Source of the DNA: Siphonodentalium dalli
Taxonomy: Eukaryota > Mollusca > Scaphopoda > Gadilida > Siphonodentaliidae
Length of the DNA: 64,000 nt
Assembly (NCBI GenBank): GCA_032622095.1
Contig: CP136068.1
Coordinates: 10,771,729-10,835,728, forward strand
Direction: 5' to 3'
The notes below the pieces were generated by a model, which saw nothing but the letters and a program-made list of their open reading frames with translations, did not search any database and had not been told where the DNA came from. The translations under genes and the position numbers were made by a program. Below, one piece after another: positions 56,731 through 64,000 of this stretch (its first letter is position 1; every line of letters begins with the position of its first letter).

Positions 56731-57244
56731 GGAATTCGTGTTTCTCTTGTAAATATTAATGAAGCACGAGTATTCTGTTTTGCCGAGCCTCAGGCAATTT
56801 CTTATACTCGTTTCATAAATATAATATGAGAGAAACACTTATTTCATGTCATCTATTATTATTTCAGATTAGAAATTCATATAATGCAAACACATTTATT
56901 ACAAAACATGATAAGTTTGATAAGTATGTGTCGTAATGTTGTACTGTTATAGATTATTTATAAACGAAAAGCATATATTTCTTATATTATTCCGATAAAG
57001 TAACCCAAACTGTAATCATCTGGACAAAAATATGATGACTATTCATTATTTATTTACTAAGTGAGATTTATTTAGGGTTTTTAACCTGAATTATAACTGA
57101 TCCGATTAAATCGTTTCACTGTAATATGTATGGGTTTGTGAATAAAGGTTTTGTGGTGGAGCTTTTGATATTGTGTTGAAATTTTAATCCTTCTGAAAGT
57201 GCATTATATATAGAACCTTTGTAATCTCGCTAGAGAGGCCATAT
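56731..57244. other. No gene recognised
   Basis: AT-rich flank upstream of the LINE insertion. Confidence 0.4.
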
Positions 57245-57263
57245 ACGCAATATTGATGCATTA

Positions 57264-60023
57264 GACATAACTGAAAACATTATACTAACCGGGGATTACA
57301 ATTCAAATCTCCTTGATCCGGCCTCAAAATTAAATGATATAAACAACTTTTACACCCTAAAAAACGTAGTCACGTCCCCAACAAGAGTTACTCAAAGTTC
57401 TCAAACACTATTGGACCCTATAATTATTAACGGCGATTTTAATCTGCAAGATGCTGATACCATAGATTTGGAAATTTCTGACCATTACGGTGTCTATGCG
57501 ACCCTCTGTTATGATAATACTCGCATATCCTCTTTTAAAAGACAAATCTGGGACTATAAACACGCTGACTTCGAAAGGGCGGGTAATCTGATAAACGACC
57601 TGAAATGGAATAATCTTCTTCTCCCCCTTGAATTAAATGAAGCTGCAGAACTGTTCACTAAAACATTTCTCGATATTATGTACAAATGTATCCCATTTAA
57701 ACATGTCACCATCCGAACAAATGATAAACCATGGTTCAATTCAGAAATACGCAGACAGATAAGACGTAGAGACAGGTTGAGATCGATTGCTATTAAAAAA
57801 AATACCACAGAAACATGGAAAAAATTTAAACAATGTCGAAATCATATCAATAACATGAAGAAATATGCTAAGGCACAATTTAATGACAATTTAGAAGAAC
57901 GCATTAGTACATCTGATTCAAAAGACTACTGGCAATTAATTAATTACCTCCTCAACAAGAAAAAGACAACATTAATTCCCCCGCTGTATAGCCTAGAAGG
58001 TGGGGTAAAAATGGATTCTAAATCATATGAAATTAACGATTTTGAAAATGCACAAATTCTAAACAAAAGATTCATTTTAAATTCCTCACTTGATGATTCA
58101 AGAAAATCATTACCCCCGTTGACCTCTAAAACACAGAATATACTGACTGAAATTCCTTTCGAAATGCAAGAGGTAATTGATGTTATACTAGCTTTGAAAA
58201 CAAATAAGGCACATGGACATGATGACATAAGTGCTAAAATGTTACGCTGTACTGCACAGCAGATTGCTTTACCGTTGTCATTACTATTTAAAAAATCTCT
58301 GGAGGTTGGAATATTCCCGTCTTCTTGGAAAAATGCAAATGTTATACCAATCTTTAAAAAAGGGGACCCCGCTGATAGTGCCAATTACAGGCCGATTTCA
58401 TTGTTACCTTGTCTGGCCAAAGTATTTGAAAGATTGGTCCTAAAATATGTTTCCACTTTTTTTAATGAAAATAATCTTATTTACGAGCATCAATCCGGCT
58501 TCATGGCCGGTCACAGTACAGTTTATCAACTAATTGATATATATCACCACCTTTGCCAGAACCTAGATAAAGGTATGTACACGTGTTCCATATTTTTTGA
58601 TATTTCGAAAGCATTCGAAAGGGTCTGGCATAGGGGGCTAATATATAAATTGCAGCAATATGGGATTGCAGGAAAACGTTTGAACTGGTTCCAAGATTAC
58701 TTAGTAAATAGGCGACAAAGAGTCCCGGTAAACAATACTTACTCTAAATTTGAAATTATACCATCCGGAGTGCCCCAAGGGTCAATAATGGGGCCTTTTC
58801 TCTTCTTAATTTATATAAACGATCTGCCCAACAATCTCTGCTCTAAAGCTCGAATGTACGCCGACGACACATGCATCACTCCTTCTCACTATGACCTACA
58901 ATCCCTAGCTAGACAACTCAACAATGATCTCGAAATCGTATCACAATGGGCCAACAACTGGCTTGTAAACTTTAACCCAGAAAAGACCAAAGCTATGTCA
59001 TTTTCCCTAACTAACAAAGACCAGGCCCCAAAACTATTTTTCGAAAACCAAGAAATAACCTTCATTAAATCGCATAGACACCTCGGTCTCGATATCCAAG
59101 CAAATTTAAATTGGAATGATCACATTGAAAATATCTGTCGACGAGTATCAGGGAGACTATCCCAACTCAGAAAATTTAAATACAGTATCGACAGAAAGAC
59201 GCTTGAAAAAATCTACAATACTTATATTTTGCCTATAATGGACTATTCTGATATTGTCTGGGCGAACGCACCAAAATACTTGACTGATAAACTTGAAAGA
59301 CTTCATAATGAAGCTGCCAGAATTGTAACGGGACTAAACCGATCGGTATCCGATAAAGACCTACTCCTAGAAATCGGCTGGCCCACGCTCAGTAATAGAC
59401 GCGAACATCATCAGTTACATTACATATATAAAATTACTAAAAACCTTGCACCCAACTACTTATCAACTATCTTACCTCCTCGTGCTGGCAATGTCTCGAG
59501 ATACTCAAAGCGGAACCCTGGAAACTTTTATTGTTACTTCTGTCACACAGAACATTTAAAAAAATCCTTCCTACCCTTTATGACACAATCATGGAATAAG
59601 CTTCCAATTATCGTAACTGATACGTTTAACCTGAAAGAATTTAAGGTCAATCTTAGTTTTATAGATTTGACCCTAAAACCACCTCCTTATTTTCAAACTG
59701 GGAGTCGGAAAGAAAATATAATTCATTCTAAAATTCGCAACGGTTGCAGTGAACTTCGCTTAGATATGTATGATAACTTTATAGCCGAAAGCCCGGTGTG
59801 TAATTGCGGCACAGAGATCGAGGATGCCTTTCACTTCTTTTTCGAATGTCCATTGTTCCGACCGCAAAGAACTAAATTATATGATAGACTAGATGAGTAT
59901 GCTTTCACAATAGTAGACGTAAACCACTTCCTCCGAGGCGCCCCAAGCATTCCACAGCATCGAAACCAGCTACTCTTTTACATTGTACAAAAATATATAT
60001 CAGAAAGTAAACGTTTCACTTAA
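57264..60023 (+). CDS. LINE ORF2: partial endonuclease plus reverse transcriptase, intact frame
   Basis: An open frame of 919 codons runs from the truncation point to TAA at 60021; it has no start codon of its own. Residues 1-80 are the C-terminal part of an APE-type endonuclease, with LTGDYNSNLL (the GDxN motif, about residue 10) and SDH (about residue 72). RT follows: FKKGDPADSANYRPISLLP, QSGFMAGHSTVYQL, FDISKAFERVWHRGL, GVPQGSIMGPFLFLIYINDL and catalytic YADD near residue 531. A C-terminal region ends with CNCGTEIEDAFHFFFECPLF (about residues 845-865), a Cys/His motif shared with the decayed LINE at 45158. The enzyme nicks target DNA and reverse-transcribes the element RNA on it. With ORF1 and most of the endonuclease missing, this copy is presumably not autonomous. 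Clade within the Jockey/CR1-like group is not determined. Confidence 0.9.
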   Translation, partial: DITENIILTGDYNSNLLDPASKLNDINNFYTLKNVVTSPTRVTQSSQTLLDPIIINGDFNLQDADTIDLEISDHYGVYATLCYDNTRISSFKRQIWDYKHADFERAGNLINDLKWNNLLLPLELNEAAELFTKTFLDIMYKCIPFKHVTIRTNDKPWFNSEIRRQIRRRDRLRSIAIKKNTTETWKKFKQCRNHINNMKKYAKAQFNDNLEERISTSDSKDYWQLINYLLNKKKTTLIPPLYSLEGGVKMDSKSYEINDFENAQILNKRFILNSSLDDSRKSLPPLTSKTQNILTEIPFEMQEVIDVILALKTNKAHGHDDISAKMLRCTAQQIALPLSLLFKKSLEVGIFPSSWKNANVIPIFKKGDPADSANYRPISLLPCLAKVFERLVLKYVSTFFNENNLIYEHQSGFMAGHSTVYQLIDIYHHLCQNLDKGMYTCSIFFDISKAFERVWHRGLIYKLQQYGIAGKRLNWFQDYLVNRRQRVPVNNTYSKFEIIPSGVPQGSIMGPFLFLIYINDLPNNLCSKARMYADDTCITPSHYDLQSLARQLNNDLEIVSQWANNWLVNFNPEKTKAMSFSLTNKDQAPKLFFENQEITFIKSHRHLGLDIQANLNWNDHIENICRRVSGRLSQLRKFKYSIDRKTLEKIYNTYILPIMDYSDIVWANAPKYLTDKLERLHNEAARIVTGLNRSVSDKDLLLEIGWPTLSNRREHHQLHYIYKITKNLAPNYLSTILPPRAGNVSRYSKRNPGNFYCYFCHTEHLKKSFLPFMTQSWNKLPIIVTDTFNLKEFKVNLSFIDLTLKPPPYFQTGSRKENIIHSKIRNGCSELRLDMYDNFIAESPVCNCGTEIEDAFHFFFECPLFRPQRTKLYDRLDEYAFTIVDVNHFLRGAPSIPQHRNQLLFYIVQKYISESKRFT

Positions 60024-60272
60024 CGAATAAACATCTTAAACAACTTACGGCACGGCATTGCATGATATCTACAGGAGAGGACCCCAGGACCGGTATAACA
60101 TCAATCACCAGACATCATCATCAACATTCTTATTATTACATGTACATTATATCTGTTAATCATCTTGTTTAAACATTTGTATAAATATTGTCGGGAGAGG
60201 GGCCACCTTAAGTTGTTATAACTTGTCCCCCAATCCCTTGTAAACTGAGTTACAATAAATATGTTTAAACCA
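57264..60272 (+). mobile_element. 5'-truncated LINE with 19-bp target-site duplication
   Basis: The element is flanked by ACGCAATATTGATGCATTA (57245-57263) and ACGCAATATTGATACATTA (60273-60291), 18 of 19 identical, a typical LINE target duplication. It starts within the endonuclease domain, so it was 5'-truncated at insertion. A 3' UTR of about 250 bp follows the ORF, with AATAAA near 60254. An uninterrupted frame after insertion points to a recent event. Confidence 0.85.
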
Positions 60273-60291
60273 ACGCAATATTGATACATTA

Positions 60292-60836
60292 TTGTACCTA
60301 TAATCTATCGACAATCACTTTGTAAACTGTACCTGAAACGGGTGTAGACTGGATCATCGTGTTGAGATGGTCAGATGTAAGTTGTACCCTACCTATTTCT
60401 CCGCGCACGTAAAACATATAATACGTGCAGCACGAGAGTTGATTCGGTGGTTGTTCAATTCAATGAACAGAGTCGTCGATGATAACGTATGGCTGTACAG
60501 TCAACCATATATGCAAAATAACGATGTTTGAAGGAATGTTTGTACGATGCGTATTTTCTATACTATATGGTGGATTTCTGGAGATATTTTACACCAATCT
60601 TGAAATAATTGACATATATCTATCTTGTATTTGCAAGGTGTCAGATAAGGGTGCATAGGGGTACCACTGGTAACTCTTAAGTCTTCTATCGTGAAAAGTG
60701 CGACTGTATCCTAGAATAATTAATTCTGTCGCGTATCGGACTGTCAGATGTAATCGATTTGGCAGGATCCAAACAGATGAAAGCGTTTCCAGCAGGACCG
60801 GTTCCCAGGGGGTGATTACCCCCCGGGCCCAACCTG
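60292..60836. other. No gene recognised
   Basis: Unique DNA. A GC-richer stretch at 60775-60840 (CCCAGGGGG, CCCCCCGGGCCC) stands out in composition; short minus-strand frames over it have no recognisable domain. Confidence 0.35.
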
Positions 60837-60841
60837 TCACA

Positions 60842-60902
60842 ATATAAATATGGTAGCAGGTTGTTTACCAACGAGTTTACGCGAAACGAGAATAGTTATA
60901 TA
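60842..60902 (+). repeat. Direct repeat, left copy, flanking the ORF1-like gene
   Basis: ATATGGTAGCAGG, GTTTACCAACGAGT and GAGAATA recur in order at 62409-62470 with about 80% identity over 50 bases. The two copies bracket the ORF1-like gene and are about 1.57 kb apart. Confidence 0.65.
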
Positions 60903-61110
60903 TACGTCATAGAGGAGACGTAGCAACCGTGCTTTTACTTTTCTCTCCGATTTTGTGTATAAAATGCCTCTTTTTGGGGAATATTGAGATAGACAAGTGA
61001 ATTGGATGCTACGATTATGTGCCCTATACACACAACTGTTGAAGACTATGAATGTTTTATGCTGTTCTGTACTTGTGGACATTGATTCTGGAGGATTGTA
61101 CTTGGGAGTG

Positions 61111-62336
61111 ATGCCGAAGATGAAAGGTGGTATGATTATTGTCAACGAACTACTTTGTTATGTGACAAACATGATTGGTGACTCATGTGATGGACTTATA
61201 GTGAAGCTATGCACGGAAAAGTTTAGTGAAAATGCATTTGAAGATGCTTTGATGACTCTGCTCGATTGCATGTCTGATAATGATGAGGTTCTCAGACATC
61301 GCGCCGATAGAGGAAATGATAGTGTCGCGAACATGCAATGTATTATCGAGATGCTCCAGCAGATACCTAGTGTTGATTTGCCGATATTCGTTGCAAGGGA
61401 TCTGTCAAAATTGCCGCCAATTAACATGATTGATCGTGGTGTTTGTCGCTTATCAACAAAGATAAATAGAATGAAAACACAAATATATTCACTGGAGAGA
61501 CTCCTCAATAAGACTATTCCAGGTGCGAATGATGTACTTTCGAATATGATTAATATGAGTAGTGGTGGTGTTGTACGAGAAGAGAGATACACGCCAGTCG
61601 ACGTACCAACAAAGATCAACAAAGGAACTAGAATCAAACCGCAATAATGTTTCAAATATGCCAATGAATAATCACAACAATCAATCTAATAATGCAGAGG
61701 GAATGCAAATGCCAGTGACTGTCTCTAATAACGAGAGTAAATGGAAAACCAAATTGATCGCTCCTGGTTGGATTTCAGCAGATCATTGTAGGCCTACACG
61801 CCGTGAAAATGTGAGTTCCCTATCATATGTGGAGACGCGACAGAAAGGATTATGTACATAGCACAGCGAATGAGTGGTCAGCTACGAAGAGTAGAAGTAA
61901 GACAACGTATGCTGAGGTCTTGAAAACACCTGTTATGACTGAACGAAATTCTCTGCCAGACAACAGAAACTCACGGTCATCAAGGACAAGACGAAGCCTT
62001 GTTATTGGATCATCGCGAAGACAGTCAGCCAATTTGAAGACGGTGAAATCACACTCAACCTTCTCAATATTTCTTTCCCGATTAACGCCAGATACCACTG
62101 TGAAAAATGTTGTTGACTATGTCCTGGATGAATTTAATACAGTTGTTGTGAACTGCCATAAATTAGTGACGAAACATGACAGCTATTCTTCATTTAGAGT
62201 AGATGTATCAAGTTCAGTTGGACTGCTGGACACTTTTCTGGAATCAACTAGATGGCCTACGAATGCATTAGTGCGTAAATTTTATGTTGCAAGATGTGAT
62301 CGTGTTTGTGGAACTGCATGCATCTTACGTGCTTAA
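61111..62336 (+). pseudogene. LINE ORF1-like protein, frameshifted
   Basis: Three consecutive plus-strand frames make one protein-like series. Frame one (from ATG 61111, 61120 or 61132 to 61647) has an N-terminal helical domain (NELLCYVTNMIGDSCDGLIV, KLCTEKFSENAFEDA) and LPIFVARDLSKLPPINMID, then a coiled-coil-like segment. These features recur in ORF1 proteins of invertebrate LINEs. The middle (about 61562-61861) is Asn/Ser-rich. The last frame (61827-62336) has a basic stretch (KTTYAEVLK, TRRSLVIGSS) and the C-terminal domain FSIFLSRLTPDTTVKNVVDY through DSYSSFRVDVSSSV and WPTNALVRKFYV, the conserved end of such ORF1 proteins. ORF1 products bind element RNA. At least two frame changes make it a pseudogene, unless introns or errors explain them. 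No RT follows. Confidence 0.65.
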
Positions 62337-62408
62337 TTTTGTTTTAAATTGTTTATTTATTATTTATAACTTGTATATGGACCTCGTGTCTGAAATAAAG
62401 TACATACA

Positions 62409-62470
62409 TATATATGGTAGCAGGACGTTTACGAACGAGTCTGCACGAATTGAGAATACATGTGACATCA
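62409..62470 (+). repeat. Direct repeat, right copy
   Basis: Matches 60842-60902 (ATATGGTAGCAGG, GTTTACGAACGAGT, GAGAATA). It may mark the 5' end of a second element copy, or an internal repeat of the LINE untranslated regions. Confidence 0.6.
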
Positions 62471-64000
62471 TCCAGAATAAAGTCATGCAGGCAATACAAT
62501 AAACTCTCGGTTAGTGTTTTGAAGTGAGCTGCCTATATATATGTTACAATACACCAAATACAAATTAGTAGAGTGATTTCCACTAGGATCAGCATAAAAC
62601 AATTCTGGCAGCTGGATGGTCAATGATACATGGATGAAATGTGCACGACAAAATGCCCAAATGTGTTTCCCGTCGAGAAACATCAAATATAATCACATGG
62701 TAAACGGTTATGGCTGTGCAAATGGCAAATAATTTATGGGAGGTGTTTTTTTCGATGTCATATTTTTCTCAATTTTAAGGGTAGTCTGACGTTTGTCAAG
62801 CTGCAGTGTGATTTACCACGTTCACAAGCACTTTTGGGCACATTTCTGTGTGTCTAAAAGGACGTTCTTTAATTTCAAATACTCGTGCAGCGTCAAAGCT
62901 TTCCTGCGAATACAGGCCAGCGGGATTTGTTAACACTGAGGCCTATGTAAATCATTTGGTGTATTGTAACCAAGACAGAGAGCAAATGCAAAAGTTATGT
63001 GTAGAATTACCCCTCTTTGGACAAACGCTTGTTAAATTGTGTGTATGCGGTCAAGCGTGTTGAGGCGAAGAGATATTACCGACCGCCGAATTCCTCGATA
63101 GTGAATAGTTTTCTATTTACATTATGTTACGGGACCAGCCGACTCTATATGTGCAATGCACTCAACACAAAGGGCTTGATAGATTACTCATTCATGAAGT
63201 CGCCCGTTTACGACTCTCAGTACCATATTTCTTCCTGTTCAAAAGTGTACGCATTTGATCAAGGAAGCGTTTAACACAGACGAGCTGCACGTCGATACCA
63301 TTACAAGAAAATTACCATCGAATTCAACCTACCAAATATATGCAGTTATCCAATTGGGATGAAGCAGATCAACCACGTACTGGCTATTCTAGTACATGTT
63401 CTATACGGTGAGTGTATTTCGAGTTTAATTCGTTTGTTTATCACTCCGATAACTTGGAGGGACACATTTTCAGAATCGATTCTCTCACAAAAATACAAAT
63501 TGTCGTAGTCGAGTTATGTTTGGAGAGTTTTCAAGCAGAGGTATCAAATAAATGTTATACGATATCCATACTAGTCCCATATACTCATTTAAGTTATTGT
63601 GTAGGCTCTAGTCAGTGTGTGGCTTGAGTTCATGCCCCGTATCAACATAATTGTTTACATGAACATGCGTGCCACGCGTTGCCCAATCCACTATCCGTTA
63701 ATTAATTTAATTATGTTTTGTACCCGGAAATTCGTAATTTAATTTATGTCTCCAGCTATAAATTAAATTATTTCAAATTATTAACTTTGAATTTAAGATA
63801 ATCTATTGACCTGAACGTTTACGGAATACATCCTTGACTCAAATTACTTATTTGTCTATATATTATCGATATTAGATCGTTGTTATTACCGGTAATTTAT
63901 TGAAAATGGCATACAGTACCCCCTTAACTAAATTCTATTCACTCATAGACCTACATGTTGCCTTTTTGACAAATATGATTTTAATTTGAAATAATGATAT
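62471..64000. other. No gene recognised
   Basis: AT-rich DNA. Two overlapping plus frames (62848-63063 and 63017-63274) contain plausible-looking peptides, but I recognise no domain or splice structure. Confidence 0.35.

Noticed and set aside
1-64000. CRISPR arrays, bacterial operons, phage or plasmid features
   Set aside because: Tandem arrays here have no unique spacers; introns, LINEs, hAT, piggyBac and Helitron structures show animal DNA.

Overview
This is a eukaryotic, AT-rich, gene-poor window, almost certainly from an animal. The repeat content suggests a marine invertebrate, most likely a mollusc: arrays with the core AGGGCCATAACTC and the core AAGATGGCNGC, and LINE ORF1 proteins of a type common in lophotrochozoans. 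I recognise those families from memory; nothing was searched, so the species is not determined. There are no operons, CRISPR arrays or prokaryotic genes. The only convincing host coding sequence is one phase 1-1 exon at 1645-2001 that looks like an immunoglobulin-type extracellular domain. Nearly everything else is transposable elements, tandem arrays and their wreckage.

Left half (1-33.5 kb). After the host exon, a hAT-type terminal inverted repeat starts at 2543, and its only visible partner ends at 33478. Both are flanked by the same 8-bp duplication, GTCAGCAG. On the face of the sequence, about 30.9 kb lies inside one hAT-like insertion. Nested in it are several tandem arrays with Helitron/helentron-like ends (5.6-7.6, 10.4-12.9, 15.0-17.3, 25.2-25.9 kb), a small Helitron (21817-22416), a pogo/Tigger-like element (22593-23267), a piggyBac-like element (14093-14870) abutting a larger TTAA-flanked inverted-repeat element (11259-14088), two short hAT elements with clean 8-bp target duplications (27772-28880 and 29698-30409), several fold-back elements, and a tRNA-like/5S-rRNA-like chimeric SINE candidate (31.56-31.75 kb, minus strand).

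Middle (34.3-47.3 kb). A roughly 3.1-kb tandem array of about 20 monomers, minus orientation, is cut at 37469 by a Ty3/gypsy retrotransposon. That element has a 790-bp 5' LTR, gag, a textbook -1 frameshift signal (A AAA AAC followed at once by the gag stop) and protease-RT-RNase H-integrase. It carries two one-base reading-frame breaks, both at homopolymer runs. No 3' LTR was found. Downstream is an unrecognised acidic, proline-rich ORF with a PPPY motif (44753-45157), which runs into a decayed LINE (about 45158-47321).

Right half (47.3-64 kb). This part holds possible but unproven minus-strand exons (47.5-48.7 kb), a decayed Myb/SANT-like gene (minus, 51.1-51.7 kb), a LINE fragment, four minisatellite-type arrays, a 344-bp tandem duplication and a long inverted repeat. 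It also has a 5'-truncated LINE with an uninterrupted 919-codon endonuclease/RT frame and a 19-bp target-site duplication (57264-60272), then a frameshifted LINE ORF1-like gene flanked by short direct repeats (60.8-62.5 kb).

The genes do not form a pathway. The main story is layered transposon insertion, apparently in an intron of, or beside, the Ig-like host gene.
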